From Bacteroidia bacterium (GTDB taxonomy: Bacteria; Bacteroidota; Bacteroidia; Chitinophagales; UBA2359): DNA of 64,000 nucleotides. Each line of letters begins with the position of its first letter. Within the stretch, counting starts at the first letter, position 1. This document shows positions 40,507 through 49,684 of the stretch, in pieces. The position numbers and the translations under genes are program-made. The notes beneath the pieces were generated by a model, which made no database searches, was not told the origin of the DNA, and saw only the letters and a list, made by a program, of their open reading frames with translations. Location: NCBI GenBank assembly GCA_030427245.1, contig JAUHXA010000034.1, positions 1 to 64,000 on the forward strand, in the 5' to 3' direction.

Positions 40507-43500
40507 TTATTCCACCACCATCTTCTCTGTCCAAGTCCAATCTTTGCCGCTTACTCGGATGAAGTATAAGCCGCTTGGTACATCTAAATTGAAGTCCTCT
40601 TGTCGTTCAACTGTTGGCAAGGTTTCCAACCGTTGCCAAAGTTTCACTCTTCCGATGATATCAAATACTTCAATATTGATTTCCTCTGCTTGTTTTGATT
40701 CGAGTGAAAGGGTGAAGTTGCCTTTGTTGGGATTGGGGAAAAGGTGGATTTTGGGGGTTGAAGAATGGATATCTGGGTTTTCTATTGAAGTGAAAAAACA
40801 ATTTACGGTGTCGATAATACTTGCGGTACAGCCATTTCCGTCGGTGACTTCAATTTGGTAGATGTCACCATTTTGAAGGGTGTCGTTTTGGGGGTTGCCA
40901 TTGAAGGTGTAGGTTCCGTCTCCTCCTGTGGCTTGGTAGGTGAGCAGGGCGATGGAGTCTTGGGTTTGGGTGATGAGGCAGTCAAAGGAAGGGGTGATTT
41001 CTAATGTTCCTCCAATACAACAATCTGTTTCGTCCACTGAACCACTGATAACCACAGGCTCACAATTCGGAATCAAAGGGCTATCGTCTATCGTGAAAAA
41101 ATAATCTTCTTCAATGGGTTGCCAAGGTCTTGTAACGATATGAAAGGCGACTTGTCCGTTGACGGTATAGCTTTCATTACCTCCCGTAATTACAAAGGTG
41201 ACTTGGTAGTTTTCGCACAATTCGTCTATTTCAATTTCAAAGTTAATCACCTCCAGTTCGTGGTAGTGAAAGGTAGAAATGGCAAGTGGTTCGGATTGAC
41301 AGCCATTTTCGCCTGTTGCAATTACATACACAGTTCTCGCTCCCACTATTTCATCGTTTTCCCAAATCTGACCCGTTGAAGGATTGGCTGGAACAGTGCC
41401 TTCTGCATCCAAATACCAATGGTAAGTCGTTCCTTCACCTCCTCCTTCAAGGCTTAAAACGATGCTGCCTGTTCCGCAAAGGGTGGTTTGGGATTCGGAT
41501 TCGTTAAGAGCCAAGCCCAAAAATCCCAATTGACAACAACTTACTTCTCCGCCAAGCTCATAAAATTCAGCTCCATCAGCATCTATTATTGATAATTCGT
41601 AAGGTGTTCCGTCTTCAATTTGAACGCTTATGTTGGAACTGGATTCATATAGGATGGTGTCAATTGTACCTGTAATTGTATAAGGAGGTGTGCCATCATA
41701 TAAGGATATATTGAGGGCGTAAAAACCTGTTTCTTCTACGTCATTACAGTCTCTTTCGACATACGCAATAAAGTAATTATGGTCTGGAGTAATAAAAATC
41801 GTGACCGTTGCCTCTGTCAAATTCCCACATTCATCTATCACCTCATATACAAAAGTATCAACCGAACAATTTGTATCGGAATCTGCAACATACAGAATTA
41901 CTCCTGTTTCGGGATTGATGTCCACAATTTCACCACAACTAGGCGCAAGGATTATGCTACTGACTTGAAGGTTCGTGCCTATATCGTTTTGAAGTACAAT
42001 GATGTTGACAGAGTCGCCAGGGTGAGAATTTGCAAAATCGTCTATGGCTTCAAGGGTGTAGGTTTCGGGAGAGCAGAAGTCGGAGACAAAACCTTCAAGA
42101 GGTTCAAAGTTATCTCCAACAACGATTCCATAAGCTACTGACTCGGTCAATATTCCTTCAATTACAAAGAAAGCATTGGCAGGAATTGTATCTATTATTC
42201 CAAAAGTATAATTATTCCCATCATCAATATCCCACGACCCCATGACAGAGAGTGTTTCTTTTCCTTCTACTATTCCTTCAAAATTAAATACCATGTTTCC
42301 TCCACAAATACAGGTAGTTATTTCGTCAATACTATCTAAAAGAATAACAGGATTACCAACACAAGGACTATAGCCACCTTTTTCGTAAAACTCTTCTCCT
42401 GTTGCATCCACAACAGTCACCTCATAATGATTGCCGTCTGTAACAACGTTGAAAGCCGAGCCCAAACCCTCTAAAGTTTCATTTATACTACCTGAAATTG
42501 TGAAAGGAGGTGTACCTCCAGTTATGTACACATTGAGGACATATACACCTGTTGCTTCGGCATTCATACAATCTCGCTCGACTTGAACTTGCAATTCACT
42601 TCCGTCACAACCTCCAGTATCAGATATTTTGCAGCCCTGTTCATCTATAATTTCTACAAAGTAGCCCTCTCCATAAGCCAAAGTATCTCCATCATAATTC
42701 CCATTCACCACAAAATTCCCATTTGCTCCTATTACTCCAAAATTCAATACCCCTGTTCCATCTATCGACGAACAAGTTAAATTTACGCCTAAAGACAAAT
42801 TATCACACAAGCTACTGCATGGCAAAACCTCCGACTCCTCCACCATTGCCGTATGCGTCACTGCCCCATTGTCCTCCGCATAAATTTGAAAACCCTCGCC
42901 ATTCGGTACTTCAAAGCTAAAATCTCCACCATTTTCGGTTACTTCAAAAAACGCATCTTCGTTGACTTGCACCTGATAAGGAGGCACACCACCCGACACA
43001 AAAGCATTGACGGTGTAGTTTTCTGCTCCATTGTTGTTTACTTCAAAGCAATCTCGCTCGTAGGTGATTTTTAGTTTGGTGGGATGGGCAAAAATGAGGG
43101 TGATGGTTGCGGAGGTGCGATTGCCGCCAATGTCTTCGAGGGTATAATCAAAGGTTTCGACTCCTTGAAAGTCGGTGTTTGGGCGGTAGTTTATCGTTCC
43201 ATCTGCTTGCCACCATTCGACATTGCCGTAGTTCGGAGATTCCACTTTCACCAACTTCAAACCATGTCCACTGTCGTTGAGTAGGGGATTGAAGGTGAGG
43301 GGTAAATGAAGGTAACTCGGATGGCTGTGGTACAAATCGTCTTCTGCTATTGGAGGGCAAAAAACGATTTCTTCAAAAGGGATTTCTAAAAATTCAGAAA
43401 AATGAGCCGAATAAATACTGCTATTGGGAATAGTATCGCCATGACTGTTTCCTTCAAAGTCATTTTGTAAGGGTTCGCCGAAAGGGTCAAGAGCAGTCAA

Positions 43501-44949
43501 AATGCCATAATCTTGCCCTTCTACGCACGAAATGAAAACCGTAAAATCGCTCGTTGGGTGAGGTAAGAAAGTACAGGGTGTCAATTCATTAGTTTGTACT
43601 GTTATGGATTCACCATCCTTGTCTATTGCAGTAATCGAAAAATCATCTCCATCTGCCTTGGTAAAACTTAAGATTTCATCTCCTCGATATTCCGATGTAA
43701 GAAAATCACCATCAAGGACGTAAGGCGGTTTTCCTCCTGCAACGGTGAAATTGATTTCATAAACACCTTCATCTGCTGCCCTTGTACAATCTCGCTCCCA
43801 AAAAATCGTCACTTCATCATTTTCAGGCACAACTGCCAAAATCTTTGCCCTTGCAGAATTGCCCATTGGGTCGGTGATTTCGTATTCCAAAGTGTCAATT
43901 CCTGCAAAACCTTCGTTGGGGTAATAAGCCAAAAATTGGTCAGGCTTCCACTGAATCGTGCCGTGTTTCAGTCCACTGATGTCGGAAATAGTTAGGTCGT
44001 CACCGATGTCGTTGAGTAAGGGCTTGAGGTGAAAAGGTGCATTGTAGGCACCATTGACCACATCGTCGATGGCAATAGGACAAGTATAGGCGGGTACTTC
44101 ATCATAAAATAAAATGTTTTGGCAACCCTCGCTGTCTTCTACAATAACAGCATCTCCACTATATTCTAAAAAATGCCCCGAATAGCTGTATTCCCCACTT
44201 CCTCCTGTAGCGATTACTTCAATGGTTTTTTCGCCCTCATTGCAGGTGATGATGGGAGTCAGCTCTAAATGTGTTTCGGCTATACAAGCATTGATTACAT
44301 CTTCGTGACATATGATTTCAAAAAGATGATTTTCTAAAACGGTATTATTCTCGGCATCTCTCACAAAAACGAAAAAGCCCATTGAAGTAGGTATTTCGTT
44401 TAAGAATAATTCATCAAAAAAGAAATAATCTTGGTAGGTAGGATTTGTTAAATCGTCACCATATTGAATAAAAGATTCATAGGGAGGAGTTCCGCCAGAA
44501 ACATACACCCATAATCTATAGAAACCTGGTTCGTAACATTCATGGAAGACATTGACTTGAAGTGGTAAATCCGTTGCCCCTTCAACAGTGATAAAGACAT
44601 TGGCACTTTCCGTATTGCCTTCATTGTCTTTGATTTGATAAACCAATACATCAGGACCGACATGGTTTTCATTGGGTGTATAGGTAAAGTCTCCATTTAC
44701 GCTCCAAGCCAGCGAACCATAAGATGGCTGCAAGGCAAGGTTGACATAGATTTCTTCTCCTGTGTCGTTTTGAAGGACATTGAAGCTGATGGGTTCGTTT
44801 ATCAAAGTTGTGACGGTATCGGATACCGCTTCAATGATTGCCGTTTGTGGCTGAGACTGTGAGTTTGGTATGGAAGTACTGGCAAATGTGAAAATATGGA
44901 AGGCGATGAATCCAATTGCAGTAAAGAAAAACTTGGTGAAAGTTTGCAT
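40507..44949 (-). CDS. Large modular T9SS-exported protein
   Basis: A 1480-residue secreted protein. A signal peptide (about 1-24) precedes alternating modules. At least four cadherin-like/Ig-like domains start with V/LLQNDxG-type sequences (NVLQNDTGEEI, PLLNDIGDDLT, PLLNDSGHGLK, VLQNDIGTNLQ) and contain YxPNxxFxGxDTLxYxIxDxxGN patterns. They alternate with about five repeats of the form ERDCxxxxxxGxYxLxVxxxGGTPPYxxxG. Several Cys-containing SprB-like repeat segments occur later. The end is a type A T9SS sorting domain (about 1395-1480; HLFPNPNKGNFTLSLES, FDIIGRVKLW, SGLYFIRVS). It is probably a surface adhesin-like protein; calcium-dependent rigidity is possible from the Asp-rich motifs. Function is inferred. 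The sorting domain carries a repeat also found in the adjacent intergenic DNA. Confidence 0.88.
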   Translation of the reverse strand: MQTFTKFFFTAIGFIAFHIFTFASTSIPNSQSQPQTAIIEAVSDTVTTLINEPISFNVLQNDTGEEIYVNLALQPSYGSLAWSVNGDFTYTPNENHVGPDVLVYQIKDNEGNTESANVFITVEGATDLPLQVNVFHECYEPGFYRLWVYVSGGTPPYESFIQYGDDLTNPTYQDYFFFDELFLNEIPTSMGFFVFVRDAENNTVLENHLFEIICHEDVINACIAETHLELTPIITCNEGEKTIEVIATGGSGEYSYSGHFLEYSGDAVIVEDSEGCQNILFYDEVPAYTCPIAIDDVVNGAYNAPFHLKPLLNDIGDDLTISDISGLKHGTIQWKPDQFLAYYPNEGFAGIDTLEYEITDPMGNSARAKILAVVPENDEVTIFWERDCTRAADEGVYEINFTVAGGKPPYVLDGDFLTSEYRGDEILSFTKADGDDFSITAIDKDGESITVQTNELTPCTFLPHPTSDFTVFISCVEGQDYGILTALDPFGEPLQNDFEGNSHGDTIPNSSIYSAHFSEFLEIPFEEIVFCPPIAEDDLYHSHPSYLHLPLTFNPLLNDSGHGLKLVKVESPNYGNVEWWQADGTINYRPNTDFQGVETFDYTLEDIGGNRTSATITLIFAHPTKLKITYERDCFEVNNNGAENYTVNAFVSGGVPPYQVQVNEDAFFEVTENGGDFSFEVPNGEGFQIYAEDNGAVTHTAMVEESEVLPCSSLCDNLSLGVNLTCSSIDGTGVLNFGVIGANGNFVVNGNYDGDTLAYGEGYFVEIIDEQGCKISDTGGCDGSELQVQVERDCMNAEATGVYVLNVYITGGTPPFTISGSINETLEGLGSAFNVVTDGNHYEVTVVDATGEEFYEKGGYSPCVGNPVILLDSIDEITTCICGGNMVFNFEGIVEGKETLSVMGSWDIDDGNNYTFGIIDTIPANAFFVIEGILTESVAYGIVVGDNFEPLEGFVSDFCSPETYTLEAIDDFANSHPGDSVNIIVLQNDIGTNLQVSSIILAPSCGEIVDINPETGVILYVADSDTNCSVDTFVYEVIDECGNLTEATVTIFITPDHNYFIAYVERDCNDVEETGFYALNISLYDGTPPYTITGTIDTILYESSSNISVQIEDGTPYELSIIDADGAEFYELGGEVSCCQLGFLGLALNESESQTTLCGTGSIVLSLEGGGEGTTYHWYLDAEGTVPANPSTGQIWENDEIVGARTVYVIATGENGCQSEPLAISTFHYHELEVINFEIEIDELCENYQVTFVITGGNESYTVNGQVAFHIVTRPWQPIEEDYFFTIDDSPLIPNCEPVVISGSVDETDCCIGGTLEITPSFDCLITQTQDSIALLTYQATGGDGTYTFNGNPQNDTLQNGDIYQIEVTDGNGCTASIIDTVNCFFTSIENPDIHSSTPKIHLFPNPNKGNFTLSLESKQAEEINIEVFDIIGRVKLWQRLETLPTVERQEDFNLDVPSGLYFIRVSGKDWTWTEKMVVE
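40602..40649. repeat. Coding copy of the 48-bp repeat in a sorting domain
   Basis: It is 44/48 identical to 40405-40452. On the minus strand it encodes VKLWQRLETLPTVERQ, inside the T9SS sorting domain of the 1480-residue protein between the conserved FDIIGR and the GLYFIRV strand. The intergenic copy read in the same frame has a stop at the Trp position. Confidence 0.8.
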
Positions 44950-45008
44950 AGTGCGGTGTTTTTGCTGTTTTTTTTAAAAAGGCATGAACCGCAAGCAAAA
45001 AGAACACA

Positions 45009-45028
45009 TATGAATTGGTCAATTCATA
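45009..45028. promoter_or_regulatory. Palindrome upstream of the 1480-residue protein gene
   Basis: TATGAATT-GGTC-AATTCATA is a perfect 8-bp inverted repeat. It lies 60 bases upstream of the start codon in the 261-bp gap 44950-45210, where no good promoter match was found. It is a candidate operator. Confidence 0.35.
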
Positions 45029-45210
45029 GCTTAAATAGAACTACTGGTTTTTGTATAAAACTTATCAACAGGCTTTTAGCCCATGCCTATTAATATAAAC
45101 GGAAGGACAAAAAAAGGTAAATCGAAAAACCGCAGAATTAACATCAAAATAGCATTTTTTGAGAATTCGGACAGAATAAAAACTAAAAAACTATCAAGTA
45201 ACACCTCATC

Positions 45211-45696
45211 CTATATCGGGACCTGTACATAGGCTTCAATGTGATGGCTTTGGAGCAAAGTATGTACAAGGTTGTTGGCTTGACTGGATTTGTTAAATTT
45301 TCCTGCACAAACGACGTGGAGGCGAGAGTTTTTGAAGCGAACGATTTCGGCATCGTAGCCGAGTCGCTTCAATTGCATTTGGTGATTTTGAGCATTGGCT
45401 ACATCTTGAAAACCGCCTGCAATGACCAAATACAGCTTTTGTTGGTCAATTCTGGCTTGGGTATTGATAGCTGGCTTTGTGATGACAGTTGTTTCTTGGT
45501 TGGAAACAGTGATTGGGGTTGGAGCTGTTTTAGGGGTAGCAACTATGATTGTGGGGGTCGTTTTTTCTATAATATCTGTGTTGGTAGGTGTTTGGATAGT
45601 TTCCAGATCGTGGTAAGCTTTGAAGCCAATCAAGACGGAAACTCCTAAAATCACACAAGACATGAATAAAACGAACAGATTGATTTCCCTGTTCAT
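45211..45696 (-). CDS. SPOR domain-containing membrane protein
   Basis: A 161-residue bitopic protein. A short cytoplasmic start (MNREI) is followed by a membrane segment (about 6-25, LFVLFMSCVILGVSVLIGF) and a Thr/Pro/Val-rich periplasmic linker (about 35-75). A C-terminal SPOR domain covers about 84-161 (YLVIAGGFQDVANAQNHQMQLKRLGYDAEIVRFKNSRLHVVCAGKF). SPOR domains bind denuded septal peptidoglycan glycans, so a role in division or envelope processes is likely. It lies downstream of the large adhesin gene but on its own; a possible -7 element TAAATTTG (45867-45860, minus strand) is about 160 bases upstream. Confidence 0.85.
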   Translation of the reverse strand: MNREINLFVLFMSCVILGVSVLIGFKAYHDLETIQTPTNTDIIEKTTPTIIVATPKTAPTPITVSNQETTVITKPAINTQARIDQQKLYLVIAGGFQDVANAQNHQMQLKRLGYDAEIVRFKNSRLHVVCAGKFNKSSQANNLVHTLLQSHHIEAYVQVPI

Positions 45697-45864
45697 GGCA
45701 TGATGGTTTTTTCGTGGTTTGGTAATAGCGATTCAACACCCTAAAGGATGCTGTAAGGTATAGGTGGTTTGTTGGGTCAATGTTTAGACGGTGGGTTATT
45801 CAAAAAGTGACAGGTGGATAGAAATTATCTGGTAAAATAATGGAAAAAATCGAAATATGCAAAT

Positions 45865-46653
45865 TTAAATATGTACTTCAAATTTATCTGCATCCATCCA
45901 TGCAGGAAAATTTGTGCGGTAATTTTGTAAAGCCTCTTTTGAAAGGGAGTGAGAGTAAACGGCTTGCTCGTTTGAAGAAGTCCATATAGTTTTACCCGTG
46001 AAGTCTATTAAGCTGCTGTTGCCTGAATGTGGGATGTTGTTTTTGTCAGCACCAATTCGATTGACCCCTGCTACGTAAGCCAAGTTTTCCATCGCTCTTG
46101 AGTGCAATAAACCCCACCAAACATAGCCTCTAATACGAGGCCAATTGGCTACATAAATCAACAGATCGTATTCGTTTTCCACATTTCGACTCCATACAGG
46201 AAACCGCAAGTCATAGCAAACCATCGGACATATTTTCCAGCCCTTGTAGGTAACTATCAAGCGTTTTTGACCTGCTGTATAGGTTTCGTGTTCTTTGCCC
46301 ATTCTGAAAAGATGGCGCTTATCGTAGGTGTGATAAGTACCATCGGGAAATACCCACAGCAAACGATTGAAGTAGTGGCCGTTTTCTTCAATAACCAAGC
46401 TGCCCATTATTGAAGATTGAAGTCTTTGTGCTTTTTTTTGCAGCCATTGATGCGTTTTTCCACCCATTTTTTCCGCTACCTTTTCAGCGTTCATGGTGAA
46501 TCCTGTATTGAACATTTCGGGGAGTACAATTAAATCGGTAGCTACTCGGAGTTGACCTAAGAGCAAGTCAAAATTTTGAAGGTTGGCATCTACCTCTTCC
46601 CATTGAAGCGAACTTTGGATCAATGTAATATTTAGTTTACTCTTTTTAGTCAT
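45865..46653 (-). CDS. Nitrilase family amidohydrolase (omega-amidase-like)
   Basis: A 262-residue carbon-nitrogen hydrolase. The catalytic triad Glu-Lys-Cys is visible: E in VLPEMFNTGF (near 43), K in HTYDKRHLFRMG (near 114) and C in MVCYDLRFPVW (near 149). Closest resemblance is to YafV/NIT2-type omega-amidases, which hydrolyse alpha-ketoglutaramate and alpha-ketosuccinamate arising from glutamine or methionine transaminases. A methionine/glutamine-type aminotransferase is encoded at 51427-52584 in the same window, though not adjacent. It starts 85 bases after the pgpA stop on the same strand, so they may be cotranscribed. Confidence 0.9.
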   Translation of the reverse strand: MTKKSKLNITLIQSSLQWEEVDANLQNFDLLLGQLRVATDLIVLPEMFNTGFTMNAEKVAEKMGGKTHQWLQKKAQRLQSSIMGSLVIEENGHYFNRLLWVFPDGTYHTYDKRHLFRMGKEHETYTAGQKRLIVTYKGWKICPMVCYDLRFPVWSRNVENEYDLLIYVANWPRIRGYVWWGLLHSRAMENLAYVAGVNRIGADKNNIPHSGNSSLIDFTGKTIWTSSNEQAVYSHSLSKEALQNYRTNFPAWMDADKFEVHI

Positions 46654-46738
46654 GGTATAATATAGTTTGGTAAAACGTATAGCTTTTTGATGTATTCAAA
46701 TTCAAAAAAAGTGAAAATTAAGGAAACTATTCTAAGTT

Positions 46739-47209
46739 TTAAGTTAAACTAAAAGCCCAAATAATCAACTGCAGACAGATATTGGTATAAATACCTGCCA
46801 ATACATCATCCAACATGACACCTAAGCTTCCCTTTACTTTTTGGTCAATAGTGCTGATGAAAAGTGGTTTTAGAATGTCGAAAAAACGAAATAGGGCAAA
46901 GCCCAAAACGACTACCCACCAATGAAGCGGAAGAAATAAGACGCTTATCCACATGCCTACAAACTCATCAATGACAATGCAAGCAGGGTCTTTGCCCAGT
47001 TCGGCTTCAAGTTGGTGCGTGACAAAAATGCCTATCCCAAAAAAGACAAAAATGACCGAAAGTAAAGTGTAAGTATTGACCCAATCGGGAGTGAAATAAG
47101 CAACTCCCATCAGTAATAAGGCTGCCAAAAGGCTACCCACAGTGCCAGGCGCTTTGGGCGCAAAACCCGAATAGAAACCTGTGGCAAAAAAAATATATAC
47201 TTTATTCAT
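46739..47209 (-). CDS. pgpA: Phosphatidylglycerophosphatase A
   Basis: A 156-residue PgpA, which dephosphorylates phosphatidylglycerol phosphate in phospholipid synthesis at the inner membrane. The signature APKAPGTVGSLLAALL lies near residues 17-32, and IVIDEFVGMWIS near 81-92 with the catalytic acidic residues. The C-terminal FFDILKPLFISTIDQKVKGSLGVMLDDVLAGIYTN is strongly conserved. Four hydrophobic segments give a multi-pass topology. It is followed on the strand by the nitrilase gene. The 470-bp gap upstream (47210-47679) holds no gene and is described with the leader hairpin. Confidence 0.92.
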   Translation of the reverse strand: MNKVYIFFATGFYSGFAPKAPGTVGSLLAALLLMGVAYFTPDWVNTYTLLSVIFVFFGIGIFVTHQLEAELGKDPACIVIDEFVGMWISVLFLPLHWWVVVLGFALFRFFDILKPLFISTIDQKVKGSLGVMLDDVLAGIYTNICLQLIIWAFSLT

Positions 47210-47605
47210 AAAATTTACTGTTCTTTAGTATTGACTTAGGCATAATGCTTGTTATAAGCTATCATGAAAAATTACTACTCTTTCTTTTCCATACCAATCG
47301 CTGTAAAACTTCCTGACTCAATGGTTTGGAATCTTCCAATGTTGTAGCTTCTTACTCACATAAAACAACCTATTTGTTCACCCAAAAGATTTATCTTTTT
47401 TTGTCAAAAAATACTTTCAGTCCATAAATAGGCTATTTTCAGTAAAATAAAAGGTATAAGATGTAAGGTTTTTTAAAGTTCTATGACTTAAATGATTGTT
47501 AATAAAACAGAATTACACAGAAAATTGTTATTTTAGTGTTACAATCGCTTCACTACATAGAAAAGTAAAATTTCCCAACCTTGCCTAAAGCTGTGTCCTT
47601 TATTT

Positions 47606-47637
47606 AATGCAAAGATTGTATCTTGCATTGGTTTTTT
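47606..47637 (+). terminator. Leader hairpin with T-run upstream of the gene at 47680
   Basis: AATGCAAAGAT (47606-47616) and ATCTTGCATT (47620-47629) form a 10-bp stem with one bulged A and a 3-nt loop, followed by GGTTTTTT. No plus-strand gene lies upstream (pgpA runs the other way), so it would terminate transcripts starting within 47210-47605. A weak -7-like TATTTTAG is at 47529-47536. The rest of the gap is AT-rich and shows nothing else distinctive. Confidence 0.6.
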
Positions 47638-47679
47638 ACAATTTTTTTGACTAAGCTATCTTCTAAAAGCTGCGAAAAC

Positions 47680-48921
47680 ATGAATAAAATTATTTATTTA
47701 TTTGGCATACTATGTATTACAACCTTTATGCAACAGCCCACAAATGCCCAAAATGATTATGTGGGGAGTTCCCAATTCTTTGATATTGTGGGGGAGTGGG
47801 TAAACAACGATACGACAGAAAAGCGTATTGCGAGAATGGAAATCAGCAAAACCATCGTCAATTCCTACCGAATGTTGCCTTATTTTGATTTGAATGGAAG
47901 CGAATTTCCTTCAAATGAAGTAAAATTAACGATTTCGGAAGAGTTAATGTGTTATGAAACTAAGCTAATGCAAGCCCAGTGTATGATTATGCCAATGAAA
48001 ACGCCTGCTGGAGAACAGCTTAGGGTGTATTCTATTATCATTGATCCCAATGGATCTTGGACAGGGGTGGCAGTAGATGTACTTCATAAAAGTAAGAAAA
48101 GCAAGGCAATTGCGGAAGAGGATAACCTTCTTATTGGTCCGAGTTTTGATCCTTGGACATTGGAAGGTTCATGGATGAATGAGTGGGAAGAAGATATGAA
48201 GATTCCTCGTTTCAATATTTATACCAAGGAAGGCGAACTGTATTGTCAGCCTTATAAATTGTTTCAAAAAAACAATAAAGTAAAGGCATTGGGAGAGTAC
48301 AAAATGGAAAACCTAAAATTGGATGATGGTACGCAGATGGTGAAATGGGTAGAAAATGGACTGGAAACTCAAATGAGGCTTCGCCCTATTATGGAAGAAT
48401 GGCAAGTGGTAGGGGTAGACATGATTGTAGAAGAGGTGTATGAAGATGGTACACCCAAAAGGATTTACCGCCAGTTTTTTGTGAAAGACCCAGATGCAGA
48501 AATCAAAGCTTTGGCCGAAAAGTTAATTGCAACGCTTGAAGGAGGTTGGGAAAACATAGATCCAAATGCTGCGACTCTTCGACTCAACATTTTTGACAGC
48601 GAAATTAGGGTATGGGTCAATTGTCAGGACGAGAAAGATGGCTGTAGTCTGGGTACCCAAAAAGTACTTGAACCTATCTACGAAGGACTGATAGGGACAG
48701 AATTTACCACTTTTTCGACCAATCGAACGCTCGAAATAGATACGGAATTGGAGGTAAACACTTCTGATGAACTTCCCAATTTCATGGTCTTGACAACGGT
48801 TATTGAAGACATAGAAGGGATGCGTCCGATTCAAGTTCGCTCAGAAGTCTTCAAACGACAGGGACATATCATTTCTGGTGAGGTGAGTGAGTTGATAGAA
48901 CTACAGGACGGGCGAAAGTAA
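47680..48921 (+). CDS. Exported protein with three lipocalin-like repeats
   Basis: A 413-residue protein. A signal peptide (MNKIIYLFGILCITTFMQQPTNAQ) precedes three tandem homologous units of about 130 residues, beginning IVGEWVNNDTTEKR, LEGSWMNEWEEDM and LEGGWENIDPNAA. Each starts with GxWxN, continues through a beta-rich region and the first two end in LRVYSIIID or LRPIMEEWQVVGVDMI. The pattern is lipocalin-like or beta-barrel-like and recurs in hypothetical proteins of the phylum. No catalytic motif is seen. The ATG at 47680 is chosen over 47623 because of the signal peptide. A terminator-like hairpin lies in its leader. The 3' neighbour is convergent at 39 bases. Function unknown. Confidence 0.75.
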   Translation: MNKIIYLFGILCITTFMQQPTNAQNDYVGSSQFFDIVGEWVNNDTTEKRIARMEISKTIVNSYRMLPYFDLNGSEFPSNEVKLTISEELMCYETKLMQAQCMIMPMKTPAGEQLRVYSIIIDPNGSWTGVAVDVLHKSKKSKAIAEEDNLLIGPSFDPWTLEGSWMNEWEEDMKIPRFNIYTKEGELYCQPYKLFQKNNKVKALGEYKMENLKLDDGTQMVKWVENGLETQMRLRPIMEEWQVVGVDMIVEEVYEDGTPKRIYRQFFVKDPDAEIKALAEKLIATLEGGWENIDPNAATLRLNIFDSEIRVWVNCQDEKDGCSLGTQKVLEPIYEGLIGTEFTTFSTNRTLEIDTELEVNTSDELPNFMVLTTVIEDIEGMRPIQVRSEVFKRQGHIISGEVSELIELQDGRK

Positions 48922-48960
48922 TTAAATGATTGTTTATCTGAAATATCTGCGAAATCTGTG

Positions 48961-49611
48961 TTACACTTTCAGCGCAGCCAATTTCACCATCTCCGAAATC
49001 ATTCTGGCTGTTCCTCCCCAAATAACAGTATTATTGGCCTTATAGGCAGGCATCTCTATGGATTCACCATTGGTTAGAGTCACTTTTTTGAAGCTAATAT
49101 TGTTTGGGTTCATGAGGTCTTCAAAGCGGACATCTAAAACTTCTGCTACTTCTGATTCGTCTGGAATATACTGTGGTTTTGAATCTAAAAATCCCACAAT
49201 TGGCGTAACGAGGGCATTACTTGGAGGAATGTAAACGGGCGAAAGTTGGCCTATCACATTTTGTCTAGATACTCGTACCCCAATTTCTTCTTCCATCTCT
49301 CGAATAGCTGTTTCTATTAGATCCACGTCTTGTTCCTCTTTTTTTCCACCAGGAAATGCGATTTGGTTTGGGTGTGCTCGGCTGTAAGCAGGTCTAAGCA
49401 TCATAGGTAGGTAGGTGTCGCCCTCATGTTCATAAAAAGCCATCATGACAGCACACATACGAGGCGGTTTTTTAGCAAATTGAACTTTGGTAGCTTGCTC
49501 AGCTTTCAGAATAAATTTTTCGAGCGATTGAGGTAAGTTTTCATTGCGAATATCGCTGTGTGGAAGCTCTTTTTGAAGTTGTACTCTTAGAAAATTAATT
49601 AGTCGCTGCAT
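48961..49611 (-). CDS. Nudix hydrolase, CoA pyrophosphatase-like
   Basis: A 216-residue Nudix hydrolase of the NudL/coenzyme A pyrophosphatase group, which would cleave CoA or similar dinucleotides. The Nudix box GGKKEEQDVDLIETAIREME continues EEIGV and satisfies Gx5Ex7REUxEExGU. It is preceded by LRPAYSRAHPNQIAFPGG, where the upstream NQIAFPGG corresponds to the CoA-group signature LLTKRS...H.GQVAFPGG. The N-terminus is helical. The ATG at 49611 (MQRLINF) is preferred to 49644 because the -7 element TAAGTTTG at 49649-49642 covers the latter. It stands alone with terminator hairpins of the next gene upstream. Confidence 0.9.
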   Translation of the reverse strand: MQRLINFLRVQLQKELPHSDIRNENLPQSLEKFILKAEQATKVQFAKKPPRMCAVMMAFYEHEGDTYLPMMLRPAYSRAHPNQIAFPGGKKEEQDVDLIETAIREMEEEIGVRVSRQNVIGQLSPVYIPPSNALVTPIVGFLDSKPQYIPDESEVAEVLDVRFEDLMNPNNISFKKVTLTNGESIEMPAYKANNTVIWGGTARMISEMVKLAALKV

Positions 49612-49641
49612 AAATAAAAAAGAATATTTGATACAAAACAG

Positions 49642-49649
49642 CAAACTTA
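49642..49649 (-). promoter_or_regulatory. -7 element TAAGTTTG of the Nudix gene
   Basis: It matches TAnnTTTG on the minus strand. It predicts a start near 49636 and a 25-nt leader to the ATG at 49611, ruling out the upstream in-frame ATG at 49644. No -33 box is evident. Confidence 0.45.
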
Positions 49650-49684
49650 CAATTAAAGTTTTTAGAAAAGCCCCTAAATAAAAA

